Shown: positions 1-11,538 of the stretch, piece after piece | Layout: each line of letters begins with the position of its first letter | How positions within the stretch are numbered: position 1 is the stretch's first letter | Source of the DNA: Glycine soja | Lineage: Eukaryota; Streptophyta; Magnoliopsida; Fabales; Fabaceae | Direction: 5' to 3' | Assembly: GCF_004193775.1 (NCBI RefSeq) | Contig: NC_041021.1 | Location: 37,211,718 to 37,275,717 of the forward strand | Length of the DNA stretch: 64,000 nucleotides | Program-made: the position numbers and the translations under genes | The notes under the pieces: model-generated | Databases searched by the model: none | What the model saw: only the letters and a program-made list of their open reading frames with translations | What the model was told of the DNA's origin: nothing

Positions 1-1190
1 CTTATGATACATCAACACTGATAATGCCTTTCCAGACTTTCAACGACAAGCACGTGATCTCCTCTCATGATAATCTTCAACAACAATACAAGAAGTAATA
101 ATAGGAAAATGCTCATAGTTCCAACACTGCCTATATTTTAAAAACAATAGAAATTCAAAATAATACTCAATATAAACTACAAAACTAAAAATTAAATTTA
201 AAATAAATTATAAATACCTGTAAAAGTGTGATATATCCTGCAAGTTGCTTGACGATTCTCTTTGACACATCAATCAAATTCACATACATATGGACCAATA
301 CAGCAGCTCCCCATGAGTAGCTTCTAGTTTGGCTGAGGTCGCGAAATGCATCCAAGAATACCACATGCACGTGTGTGACATTCTTTTTAACAAAGAGTGT
401 GCAACCTACTAGATGCAAAAGATATGCTCGAGCTGCTACGGTCTATTGTCCTGCGTCACATTTGTTACGATAAATGTCTCGCAGCTAGGATAACCAAATA
501 TATGCCCCATGGCATTGAAATGTCTAATCTCTTGCTTCTTGTGAACTGACTTCAAGCAAGTCAACTAACAAGTCCATAGCTTGGTCTAAATGAAGAGCAT
601 CAAAGGTATGGAAGGCGCCTGTAATGGGAAGATGTAGCAACGATGCCACATCATCGAGGGTGATAGTGACCTCTCATATCGGAAGATGAAAACTACTAGT
701 TTTCTTTTGCCACCTCTTTGCAAAAGCATATATAAGTCTCTGTCACCAGTGTCCAAGGAACATGCAATCAAAGGACTTAATCTTGTGACAACCACTATGT
801 CTTCAATCTTTGGAGCAGGTCTTCCAATTTTTTCTACTTTTCTTCCATGGAAGGATAACTTCAACTCGAGATGTTTATGAAAATAAAATTTAAATCATTT
901 CAACTTAAATAAAAAATAGTTATGAAAATATGATATATTTTAAAAAATAAATATATCTCCATTTCAAATTGTGACTGCCACATGATGAACATAATCCATC
1001 AAAACTGATTTATCGTGGGGCCCGCCTGAAAAATCCTGGACATCAACAACTACATCATTAGTAACTGCATCCTGAAACTGCTCATGGACCTCGTCAGGTA
1101 CATGATCCACATGTTCAACATCCTCGGTAATAGGTGTGAGTGTTTGTTGCCTACGTACAGATGTTGTCGCCTTCGCCGCTAAGGGACTTC
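1..1190 (-). pseudogene. Plant mobile domain (PMD, MAIN-like) pseudogene, cut by left edge
   Basis: Read on the minus strand, the blocks follow the order of the plant mobile domain family, the transposon-derived proteins often labelled serine/threonine phosphatase 7 long form homologs. Seen from the N-terminal side: an acidic leader ending in a GGPHDKSVL-type block (about 1000-1170), LKLSFHGRKVEKIGRPAP and LSPLIACSLDTGDR (about 740-860), then a block with HLVGCTLF, THVHVVFLDAFRDLS, YSWGAAVLVHMY and GYITLLQ (218-420). A GT-AG intron (127-217) leads to CWNYEHFP. The copy is broken: reading frame is lost after DTGDR, an in-frame TGA follows the leader near 980, and a TGA stands where the family has Trp after RACR near 35. 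The rest lies beyond the left edge. It is almost certainly a dead copy of a mobile or domesticated gene. Confidence 0.8.
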
Positions 1191-2125
1191 ATCTGCATCA
1201 CCATTAACTTTTGTCCTTAAAGCTTTTCCTAGTTCTAACCATAATTTACGCATTTAAACAGTAATAACAATTAATGTTATCGTTCAAATGATACTTGAGT
1301 TTCATAGAAACTAACAAATTCACTAATAAATAAATTTAATTAAAAATATTGAATAAATTAGTATTTAATAATTCTTAAATAAATATTTAATTATTTTTAA
1401 TTAACTTTTTCAATACTTTTATATATTCATAAATCAATATAGAAATTTTTTTTAAATATTTATAGACTTCACATCACTAATTCTAGTAAACTTAAATATA
1501 TGATAAAAATGTAAGTACAATTTTTATTTATTTCTAATAAATGTGTATTTCATTTTTTAACAAATTAGTATTTGAATACTTTAAAATTTTGATAAACAAA
1601 TGAACAAATTTTAATTTTATACTTAAAAAGACTATTTATATAAATATTTATTACTATTAGTGTAGTAATGTTTATATGACTATATCAATAAAAATAAATT
1701 GTCATTTACAAATTTAGATTTTCTTGTTAAATTAATTTCTACAATAAGTACTTATAAAAATTTGGAATTAATAATATTTAAAAATATTTATACAGATTAA
1801 GAGTCTGTGTAATGCATATCCGTATGGATTATATGGATTTCAAATCTGTATAATGGCTACACAATCCCATTAAAAATCAACGAGTGGAAAAGAGAAACTT
1901 ACGACGAAAGTGAAGGCGACAACAATGAAGGGGACTGGCAACAAAGCATAACTGGAAGCAAGAACTACAATGGTGCGGCGAGAAGAAGCGAAGAAGAAAG
2001 AAGAAAGAAGAATGAAGTGCAACAACAATGCATACGAAGAGGGAGAGGAGAGGGAGACCTTTTTTAAATTTAAAGTAAAGGGCAATTTCGCCACTTCACT
2101 TAAAATGATGGTGCATAAGAAGTAG
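1191..2125. other. Gene-free AT-rich stretch between the PMD pseudogene and PHIP1-like gene
   Basis: From 1200 to 1800 there is only AT-rich sequence without coding signal. At 1800-1860 there is a repeated ATCCGTATGGATT-like motif, and near 2127-2165 the motif GGTGCACCTAGCAAAAC followed by a second GTTTTGCTA. From memory, motifs like these accompany PMD-containing mobile elements in legumes, so the element may reach close to the start of the next gene. That extension is inference. Open frames here on the minus strand are antisense to purine-rich 5' sequence and show no family resemblance. Confidence 0.4.
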
Positions 2126-2305
2126 GTGCACCTAGCAAAACCCATTGTTTTGCTAAAGGCCCAAAGAAATGTCTGCTGGGTTTTTCGAAGCCTAAAATGT
2201 TTGTTATACCCTCCGAATCTACGGCGTCGTTTGTTTCGTCTTCCCCAAAACCCTTTGTTTCGTTTGTGTGTTGAGGGTTTGGAGTGGAGGGAGGTGCAGA
2301 GCAGA

Positions 2306-3951
2306 ATGGTTCTATCAAACAAGAAACTGAAGCTTAAGCTGAGAGCTGAATTAGCCCAAAGAAACTCCAACGCCGCCGCCGAACCCCCTTCATCTTCATC
2401 TTCTACTAATAATAACAACTCTCTCAAAACTCTTCTGGACTCTGCCACCCCTAAAGCCAGATTCTCCAAAAGAGAGAAGCGAAGGAAGCTTCGATCCGAC
2501 CAACCTTCACAACAAGCCAACAAGGAAATTCAAACTGAAACAGAAGCTGAGGGTTCGCCCAATAAGAAGAGAAAGAGGAAGAAGGTAGAGGGCGATGACG
2601 TGGCAGCAAATGGAGTTTCCGACACACCAAAGAACAAGAAGAAGAAGCAAAAACAGAAGAAGAACAAGAACAAGAACAAGAAGAAATCCACAACGGCGGA
2701 AGAAAACGAATCTAATGGTGGAGGGGAAATGCCAGAGGCTACAGAGTTAACCAAAACCAATACAACTACCAGGTAATTATAATAATATTACACTGTAAAT
2801 AGCTACTGTTTAATGTGAGTGCCAGAGAGATTTTTGTCTTCATTTTTGTTTTAATTGTTTATGTTTTCTGTGATATATATATATATATTCAGTAAAGACA
2901 ATGGTGATGCTCCTACAAACACGAAAGCTTATGTTGGAGGAATTCCCTATTATTCAACCGAGGATGATATTCGAAGTTATTTTGAAAGCTGTGGCACCAT
3001 AACTGAAGTTGATTGCATGACTTTTCCTGAAACTGGCAAGTTTAGAGGGATTGCCATTATTACTTTCAAGGTCAGGAATAATGCACTATTCTTTTCTTCA
3101 TTTTTTATTTATTGCAATAGAGCATTTCTTGATTGTTTTTTTTATTAAACTATCAATCTCGGTTGAGCCCTTGAGATTTATCAGCACACTACATTTGTTG
3201 TGTCTTAAGTTTATATTTCACTTTGGTAAATAAGCATGCTCATAACTTGCTCTGACATGTGGCATTCTTCCTGCAGACTGAGGCTGCAGCTAAAAGAGCA
3301 TTGGCTCTTGATGGAGCTGACATGTTAGTAACACTAGCAATTTTCTTTCTTAGAAACCTGATTTACTGTTTTTGTGCATTTCTCATGGAACATTTGATGT
3401 TTAACAGGGGAGGACTCTTTCTTAAAATCCAACCATATAAAGCAACTCGAGCCAATAAAGCCTCAGATTTTGCTCCAGAAATTTTGGAGGGGTACAATAG
3501 GATATATGTTGGAAATTTGTCGTGGGATATAACTGAGGAAGAACTAAGGAAATTCTTCAATGGTTGTGAGATAACATCGCTACGATTCGGTATGGACAAG
3601 GAGACAGGAGAGTTTCGAGGGTATGCCCATGTGGATTTCAGTGATAGTCAGTCACTGAAAACAGCCCTTGCATTGGACCAAAATGTTTTGTTTGGGAGAC
3701 CTGTCAGGATAAGTTGTGCGGTTCCTTTGAAGAAAAAAACTGGAACTCATACAAGCTCCACGGTTAATGGAGCTAATGGTGATAAACCAAGTTCCACAGG
3801 AAGTGACAGGATAGATGGAGCTGATGGTGATAAACCAAGTTCCACAGGAAGTGGCAAGATGAGGAGGAGGACATGCTATGAGTGTGGTGAGAAAGGACAT
3901 ACATTTGCGGCATGCCCAAAGAAACAAACAGTTGCTGCAACTACAACCTAA
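2306..3951 (+). CDS. PHIP1: PHIP1-like protein: two RRMs and one CCHC zinc knuckle
   Basis: Four exons, 2306-2772, 2893-3070, 3277-3323 and 3408-3951, join in frame to 411 residues with GT-AG introns. The start MVLSNKKLK matches Arabidopsis phragmoplastin-interacting protein 1 (PHIP1), so I prefer it to the in-frame ATG at 2126. The N-terminal third is Lys-rich and highly charged, with KKKQKQKK-type nuclear or nucleolar-like runs. RRM1 holds AYVGGIPYYSTEDDIRSYF and is split over exons 2-4. RRM2 holds IYVGNLSWDITEEELRKFF and GYAHVDF. A single CCHC knuckle, CYECGEKGHTFAACP, is near the C terminus. PHIP1 binds the dynamin-like phragmoplastin and RNA at the forming cell plate; that role is known for the Arabidopsis protein and inferred here. 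As I recall it, Arabidopsis PHIP1 has three knuckles, so this copy is shorter. A 48-bp (16-residue) repeat lies just before the knuckle. Confidence 0.88.
3769..3858 (+). repeat. 48-bp in-frame tandem repeat in the PHIP1-like last exon
   Basis: Two adjacent copies encode GANGDKPSSTGSDRID-like and GADGDKPSSTGSGKM-like segments. They differ by only a few bases, so the duplication is fairly young. They form the linker between RRM2 and the zinc knuckle, where the Arabidopsis protein has further knuckles. Confidence 0.8.
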
Positions 3952-6894
3952 AGTGTGTAGGAAAACTCAAACAGATCACTGTTCTTGTTTCTTCTAGCAA
4001 ATAGTTTGATTGTAGTTTATAAAATACAATAGTGCTGCATTCATAACTGGTCGGATTTACAGTTTCCTGCTTCCCTTGTTATTGTTATCCTTGTTTCCTC
4101 TTGAAATGAAAATTCTGTCTTTGTTATAAGCCAAGAAAAGTAGGAGATTAAAAAGTTACTAGTAGTTTGAGATTTTGTTCACAGATAGATAGACATTTTG
4201 ATGCAAATTAATAGTGTGAATCCAAGCTTTCTTTTTATTGCACCTTATCCTTGTTGTACTTGTAAGGAAAATGAGAATTTTGTAAATTGATATAAAAACT
4301 GAATGTCAGAGAATGGAAATGATAAGCCATTCAGAGAAAGAAAATTGACCGAGTGTAAATGAAATGAAACGGGAGAAAAACAAACTTGGAAGACTTGATT
4401 GATGTTTTTCTATGTAATAACGTAATATGCAGCATTGATAAGAATTCAGTTCATGATGACACGATTTTCTCCTTAGTGATTCCTAAAACTAAAAAAAGCT
4501 GTAAACAAATAGTAGTACGTAAATATAAGGATTGTTTCCCTGTTTTCTGCACGGTCAACTTGCCTATTGCAACTAGGCACTATATGCTTGAGAAACCAGA
4601 GAGAGCTCTCTTGAAAATTTAACTAAGGTAAAACTGTGTAATTAGAATATTACGTGAAATTCTGCTAGCGTTAGTTAATTTATGCTACTGTACGGCATCA
4701 TCAACGGCATTCCAATAATGTGATGCCAGTGACGAATGCACGAAGCATTCTTAAAATGAATTCCACATTATCATATTCCCCTTGAGTTGAAGAATCTGGT
4801 CCTAGCTAGCATTTCAGATATTATAACCTAACTGAAGGATTGGAGAACTAATGACTACAGGATTGCCATATTTTGATAAGATAGTTGATTGTATATGTAA
4901 TCTCATATAAAAGAGACTTGTCATCAGGTGCTTCAACATGATACTTTCTTATGGGTGCCACTATCACCTGACAGATACGAGTGAGGGACCTCCCTCCAAG
5001 CTTCTGGTTCCAATACAACATAGTACCTGAAAAGAAAACTTACCAAAGCAATTACTTAAGCTACTGCAGAAATGCCAGACCAAGATTCTCTGCATTTAAA
5101 AAGCAGACTGCTGGGTCCTACAAAGTGACTGCCGAGAATCCACACTCTGGAATGCTAATGCCACATCAATCCATCACAGTTTCTTTATACAGGCCAATAG
5201 AAAAGTAGCAATAAATTCAAATGATGAGTAAAAATTTGACTGAAATCCTTGAAACTGGTTTCATGAGTCATGATCATTAATTAGAATCAATTGGTTACCT
5301 TTTATTCTTCTAACTGAAAATACAATCTTAGAAGGAAGTGGCCTCATACTGTCAAGAAGATGGATGGGTCTAGAGTCATCACTCGTATTGTATGTATGCA
5401 TGCGTACAAAGAAAAAAAATAAGAGTAAAAATTAATTAACAACTTGTAATCCCTACAGACTGTTTTCTACACATTTCACACACCCGGCTAAGTTGTGTGT
5501 ATGTGTGAGCAAAGTTACAAACTTGTTGTTGTTTTAGAAATGGTGAAGTGCTGGAGAAATAACACAGTCCTCTTCTGGGCGCATTTTGCTCTGTCTGCAC
5601 TCTGCAGTGATATTGGAACGTAGTGGTTCCAATTCCAAAAAGTGGCCTGCTAGCCTTTTCTGTGCATTGAAGGGATCAATGCAATACAGTTTCTTCATTT
5701 GTTTCCAATTTATTCGCTGTCACACGTAAAGCTTTCATCAATTATCATCACTCACCAGCACCAGCTTTCCCATTCACTTTCTGCCACTGTACTCTTTTCA
5801 GTCACACGCCACTTCTCCCCCAAACGACAAACTCACAATCCACACACGTACGATACTTGAACCACGCCCGAAATTAATAGCTCTTATTGCATAATACTAG
5901 TCCTAGTTTGCCATGGGCTAGTTAAACAACCAACGCAAACAAACTGAGAAATTGCCTCCAACCTTGGTTAAAGTGTTTTGTCACGTATGCTCCACCAACA
6001 AGGAAGGTTGCTTGCAGAACCACTCCGATTATAACCTTTCGTTTATATGAGCAAATCCTGGCATTTTTTGGCTATGAAATGTAACCTGCATGTGGATGTG
6101 GCAAGAGAAAAAGCACGGCATTAATAGAATAAGTGTCTCTTCGAATGTAAGCTTAATGATACACAGAGATTCAAGGAGCATTTTTTGTAGACGGTGTCAC
6201 ACTAGTTTTTTTTTGTACCCCATATATATATATATGTAGTATCGCATTTAAGCACCCATGTTGTTTTAATTTTTCTATGTGAAGGAATAGTAAGTTAGGC
6301 CCTTTTTTTTGCACGAGATTCCTCACTTCTTACTAGGGTCTTGCCAAGGACACTTGATAAGGAATTAAAACGATAAAAAGTTTTATTGAAAATAATACTG
6401 GGCATTTTAATCTATTATTCATTCCAATGAAAAGCTTTTTTCTTTATTTTCTTAATCAGTATTCTTAAAATACGGATTAACATTTGCCTTCTATTATAAA
6501 AGCACTCGCTTCACTAGTTTCCGCACATTCTGCCTGGTTGCCGGGAAACTTGTCCATTTTTTTCCCCTGAAAGCAGTGCGATGGTTTCACGGGACTACTT
6601 TTGACTTTATATGAAGAAAATGAAAATTTTGTCCTGAGCTTACTTTGGTCCGTGAGCGGGGTACTATGATTGATATTAATAATTGATAAACATCATTTGA
6701 CCCTTAACTTGCAACTAGTAGTAGCACCTGCCTCGTGAGTTAGTATTATAAGCTCAACAACAGGTTTGACACATTGCCGTGAAATATATGCAATTGCATG
6801 CCATGCCACTTCCACTTGTTGGTATTGGTACATATAAGCTCATTACTTGCCAAATGCAAACAAGAGACACTTTCCCTCTTGGTGGCCCCTATCG
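3952..6894. other. Intergenic region and upstream region of the SOSEKI gene
   Basis: No gene is seen. The first few hundred bases are probably the PHIP1-like 3' UTR. Short open frames at 4386-4622 and 4981-5208 have no family resemblance and no splice partners. From about 5.5 to 6.9 kb the base composition is less AT-rich, and short CT-rich or CACGT-containing pieces are scattered, as expected of a plant promoter region. Confidence 0.5.
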
Positions 6895-6902
6895 TTATAA
6901 AT
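6895..6902 (+). promoter_or_regulatory. Probable TATA box of the SOSEKI gene
   Basis: TTATAAAT stands about 135 bases before the chosen ATG at 7032. A CACACACCC/TTCTC-type start region about 30 bases further down would give a 5' UTR of roughly 100 bases. This rests on position and consensus only. Confidence 0.5.
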
Positions 6903-7031
6903 GCCTCAGTTCAGTACCTGAATTAGAAATAACAATTCTACACACCCATTCTCATTCTGCACTCAGAAACTTTGGCTTTCATTACCTTCAAATTTGCTGT
7001 TTTTTTTTTTATTTCTAATTTATCAAGGAAA

Positions 7032-8335
7032 ATGTTAGAAAGAGAAGCAAGTCTTGAGAGCTCTAAAATCTGGATTGAACCAAAGCATCAAGCAACTGAG
7101 GTTAAAGTTCCAGTAATATACTACCTTTCCCGAAATGGCCAGCTTGAGCATCCACATCTCATGGAGGTTCCAATCTCTTCTCCACAGAGAGTGCTATGTC
7201 TCAAAGGTAAATGCCAACAATACAGTAATGGAAAATAGAGGTGCTAGTTAGTAAATTTGATTTATGCTAAGATATAATTTCACCAATTTTTTTTTCTCTG
7301 TTTACCCTGTCGTTCTCAGACGTGATAGATAGATTGAGTTTTCTCCGGGGACAAGGAATGGCCAACATGTATTCTTGGTCTACAAAAAGGTATATTCTAT
7401 TATTATGGGCTCTTCAGAATCTTGGAACACAAAATCCCTTTAGACCCAGTTGTCTTTACGTGTGTGTTGAACGAGCTTTTGCAAAATTGACTTTGAGATT
7501 AAATCATTTATGTTTGGATAGTTTTATTCTAAAAATACATTAGTAGTAGAAAATAGTATTATTTAAAGTTGATCTAGCTCAAGATCAATATGAATGTAAA
7601 TTAATTTCTTATTGTGGAATTTGATACATGAGCATTTACCTAAAATTGCTGATATTTCAACGTAATTTTTGATGATATACTGCGAATCAAAACACACATT
7701 TATTTTGTTCACAAGCTCAAACCTCTTGCAAACAATGTTTATCAAAGAATGCTAATGAGATCTTTCATTCTAGGAGTTACAAAAACGGGTTTGTGTGGCA
7801 AGATTTGTCCGAGAATGATTTCATTTACCCAAGTAGTGGCCATGAGTATGTCCTCAAAGGAACACAAATGATAGAAGCTTCTTTGAGCTTTCGATCCTGC
7901 GAAACAATATCAACATCAAGCTCCAAAAGTTCCACTGAAGCAAGCAATTCTAGCACGGGTGCAGACTCCCCTGCCACCATAACGAGGAGAAGCCAGTCAT
8001 TGAACTCGAGTGATTACAAGTATTACTCGGCAAATAAATGCGAAGAGTTTGCAGGGAAAGCTACTATTGCGTCGACTCAGACTGAGGAGAAGCGTAGGGA
8101 AAGGATAAAAAGGGAGGAGCAAGTTGAAGAGTGTGAAGGAAATGGTGATGCAAAGGAGTTGGGTGAGAATGAAGAAGGGTCTTTGCCATTTTCTAGATCT
8201 AGTTTTGGAACGTTGGAAGGGTCTTTGGAGGGTTTTGGATCAGCAGATATCAGAAGCCAGAGGGTAGAGAATGAACGTCCAAGTGGGAGGATCAAGGCTT
8301 CAGAAGTTTTGATGCAGTTCATCAGGTGTGGATGA
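7032..8335 (+). CDS. SOSEKI (DUF966) polarity protein, short form
   Basis: Three exons, 7032-7206, 7320-7389 and 7774-8335, join in frame to 268 residues with GT-AG introns. Residues about 26-112 form the SOSEKI DIX-like domain. It contains VIYYLSRNGQLEHPHLMEV, DVIDRLSFLRGQGMANMYSWS, KRSYKNGFVWQDL and HEYVLKGTQ, all hallmark blocks of the family. In Arabidopsis these proteins polymerise through this domain and settle at cell edges to mark polarity. The rest is Ser/Thr-rich and acidic, as usual. The last residues, ASEVLMQFIRCG, match the start of the conserved Cys-containing C-terminal motif, and the protein ends right there. The total length is short for the family, many members being 350 to 500 residues. 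The ATG at 7032 is preceded by a pyrimidine-rich leader and gives the expected short N terminus. Confidence 0.9.
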
Positions 8336-9421
8336 TCTTTGTGAGTACGAGAGAGGAACTATAAATCACTCAAATTGGTGTCATTACGCAGTTTTTTTAG
8401 TTAAGTTAGAAATGGAACAATAAATTGAGTGATTTGTTGCTAGTACATCTATCCCTTGTGCTGTGTCCTTCCAATCAAATTAACATGACATGAATTATTG
8501 CTCCTTGCATTGTTTTTGGTACCCAATAATCCAATATTAGTGCATCATCATTTGTGTGGAGCAAAACTTACTAACTTGTTGTATTTGGTTGAGCCCGATA
8601 CCCCAATGGAAATATTTACTCAAGTTTAATAATCCAGACAAGTTATTTCACAATTGAATGGAATTTGATTGCTTCAATTGAATTATTTTGCATTTCGAGT
8701 TCTTTCCAAATATAAGTGCTTTAGTCATCTGATTGAACATTATTTGGTGGATGCATTCTAAGGTTTCTCTTTTGTCAAGATTCTCTCCTTTTGGGTTACA
8801 AGTATAGGTAGTTTTGCTGTTGTTTAGAAGTGTTGAAGGTGTATTCCATGGGAAGGGAAGGCTTGGGCTTGGGTTCTGTAACTAAAACACCATTTTGGGA
8901 AAAAACTTGTCAACGTGCTTTGAGGAGTGGGTTTACTCCCCAAGTTAGAGCGAACAATTTGGTACATTTAGTTATGCTCTATAAACACTTCAATTTGATT
9001 GACCAACTTGGTACGTTCTAAATATCAGACACATACCCCATGTGGTTCAAATATTGGAATTATATACTACAAGAATCACTTAAGTGTGTTCTATAAACAC
9101 TGCAATATGCAACCGCTCCAATGATACCTTATATTAAAGACTTCGCATTTCGCAAAGCTATCAAAAAATTATTGCTAAAATGCCAAATGGTACACTATAT
9201 ATAGATACGTCATGTATAATTTAAGACTTAATTAATTTGAAATCATCGGATCTGCAAAGTGAGAAATATATATTTTATATGGTATGTGACCAATTGAACT
9301 TGATGGTACGTATGTATTTTTAGTTTCTACATCTATTCATTCTATATTCTATAATTTAATATAGTATGTAACCAATTTATAAAACTATATATTATATAAA
9401 TACATTTAACTATTAACAGTT
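8336..9421. other. SOSEKI 3' flank and AT-rich spacer
   Basis: This is probable 3' UTR followed by AT-rich spacer. The 63-codon frame at 8830-9021 has no recognisable motif and I do not call it a gene. Immediately upstream of the tRNA gene the sequence is plain AT-rich DNA, which is usual for plant tRNA genes. Confidence 0.5.
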
Positions 9422-9494
9422 GCCCGTCTAGCTCAGTTGGTAGAGCGCAAGGCTCTTAACCTTGTGGTCGTGGGTTCGAGCCCCACGGTGGGCG
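9422..9494 (+). tRNA. tRNA-Lys, anticodon CTT
   Basis: A complete 73-base cloverleaf. The acceptor stem pairs GCCCGTC with GGTGGGC, leaving G as the discriminator base. The A box is TAGCTCAGTTGG. The anticodon loop is CTCTTAA with anticodon CTT. The B box GGGTTCGAGCC sits in the T arm. There is no intron, and CCA is not encoded, as in eukaryotes. It reads lysine codon AAG. Confidence 0.97.
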
Positions 9495-9500
9495 AAGTTC

Positions 9501-9514
9501 TTTTTTTTTTTTTT
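9501..9514 (+). terminator. RNA polymerase III T-run terminator
   Basis: A run of 14 T begins seven bases after the tRNA body, the normal pol III stop signal on the coding strand. Confidence 0.85.
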
Positions 9515-11040
9515 CGTAAAATGGCTAAAAATCTTGCTATATATATATATTTATTAATACCCAACAATTGTATAAAGACACCTCATTTTAAACGGTAATC
9601 GCATTTTACTTACGTTTTTTTATTGGCATCTTTTACCAATCAACTAACGTCAGTAAATTTTTCCATAAAATGGCCAAAAAAATTGCTAACGATAATTTTC
9701 AATATATTCCTCTCATGTTTTCTTTTTCTTATCTTAAACCAAAATACAATCTTCTTATCCTAAAATTATCATAACGAAAAACTACATTATTTTTTTGATA
9801 AAATATTTGGAAATTATACTTTTTGAGAGATAATTATGATATACTTTAATCAATTTTAATGTAAATAATTATCGTAGGATTTTTCCCACTTGATGAATAG
9901 TTTTTACCCTTTATTATATAGATTTAGAAATTCTAAAAAAATATGATTTTTTTTATGGAAATCTAAAAGTGGATAGTATTTAAATTTTTGTTTTATTTTA
10001 AAATTTTCAAAATCAATAATAAGAATGTCAAGAAAGCAATTTTTAGTGAAATTGAGAACAAAATAATAGAGAAATTTATTCAAAATTATTCATTATTGTT
10101 AAGAATTTTGTTTACATTAAAACTAATGAAAATGTAATATACTTTTTAAAAAAATAATACAACTTTTAAAATGAATAAAGAATATAATTTAAGCACTCAT
10201 CCTAAAATATATAATCTATTGATAAAACAACATTTCGAGTCCCCTCCCCCGGTTAAATAATGAATATCTACACGTATTTAAGCTAAAGACACGATGATGA
10301 TAATGTGAAAACAGAGAGAGATGGTCGAACAACAACTAGTAGTAAATGAAAATGATATGTTGAAATGATTCTTATTGTCGAGACAAGAACATAGATGAGT
10401 GGAGCGTAAAATGCAATGTAACAAAAATATGGGAAAATGACGAGAGAAAGAAATAAAAGAGATGCAGTAAAAAAGAAAAAAGAAGATAAAATAAGACATG
10501 ATAAAAAGAATGAATACCAATACCAAGCTAGTGCATTAAGTGTCCTGTGTCCACAAATGTTTATTGTCAAATACTATTCTTTCTAATTTTTATAAATGGT
10601 CAAATTAATTAATTCATCAAAATTAAGAAATTTGATTAATTCACCTAAGAGTATTAAATTTATCCTAAAATAATATTTTTTAAAAAAAATACTTCCGTAA
10701 ATAAAATGAACAAAGTATGTTTATCTCACTTCCACGTCAATATAAAAGATTTTAATTAAAGGCATTTTTTTTGTAAAAAAAAATAAAATAGTACCATTAG
10801 AAAAGATGAAACTATACTTTTAATTCAGAACTTATGATAATAATGGAAGGGATATATTTTATTGTAAACTGACTTGAAAAAAAAAATTAAAATAATTGAA
10901 AGACCATAAGTTTCACAAGTCTTGAATTCAAGTGTTCATGTCCATTACGAGAGAAACTAAAATAGCAGTCTCATTGAAATTGGCCTGGCCTCGATATTTT
11001 GATTTGTTTTCTTTTATTGTTTTTCCTTGCATTTCTTTGA
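9515..11040. other. AT-rich spacer upstream of ALP1
   Basis: No gene is seen. Two similar stretches, TAAAATGGCTAAAAATCTTGCTA at about 9516 and TAAAATGGCCAAAAAAATTGCTA at about 9665, form a short direct repeat. From about 11040 the sequence turns pyrimidine-rich (TTCTTTCTTTCTCTCACCC), which looks like the core promoter and 5' UTR of the next gene. Confidence 0.5.
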
Positions 11041-11296
11041 TTCCCTTCACTTCACCAATATATATTACACCACGCGTTAGTTACTCACGTATTCTGCTTC
11101 TTTCTTTCTCTCACCCTTGGTTGTTTATGCTTTACTACTTGTCCGTCCATTCATTCAACTTTTCATATTATAATGAATACTCGGGAATTCGCACACACAC
11201 TCACTCACTTTGTTTCTTGTTCTTGGTGTAGTTGAAATCTGGGTGATGATTAATGGGTTTTGTTCCCCTTTTGTGAATTTGGGTTGTGAATACTCA

Positions 11297-11483
11297 ATGG
11301 GTTCCATCAGAGGGATCAAGAAGAGGAAGAAAGCTGACAACAAAGATGGCCCAGATGCCTCTGCAACCTCATTCGATTGGTGGCATCACTTCTCCCTCAG
11401 AATCTCAGGTACACTGCAATTAATTAATATCCTCTCTTTTCATTTTGATAAGTGTGTGATATTCTGTTGCTTGCTTGTTATTG

Positions 11484-11538
<55 letters not shown>

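Noticed and set aside
1870..2760. Several minus-strand frames opposite PHIP1 exon 1
   Set aside because: They are shadows of a Lys/Glu-rich purine-biased coding strand, giving Phe/Ser/Leu-rich low-complexity products.
4981..5208. 75-codon plus-strand frame (PSFWFQYNIVPEKKTY...)
   Set aside because: No family resemblance, no splice partners, and ordinary spacer composition around it.
8830..9021. 63-codon plus-strand frame after the SOSEKI gene
   Set aside because: No motif is recognised and it sits in 3' spacer. Chance frames of this size are expected.
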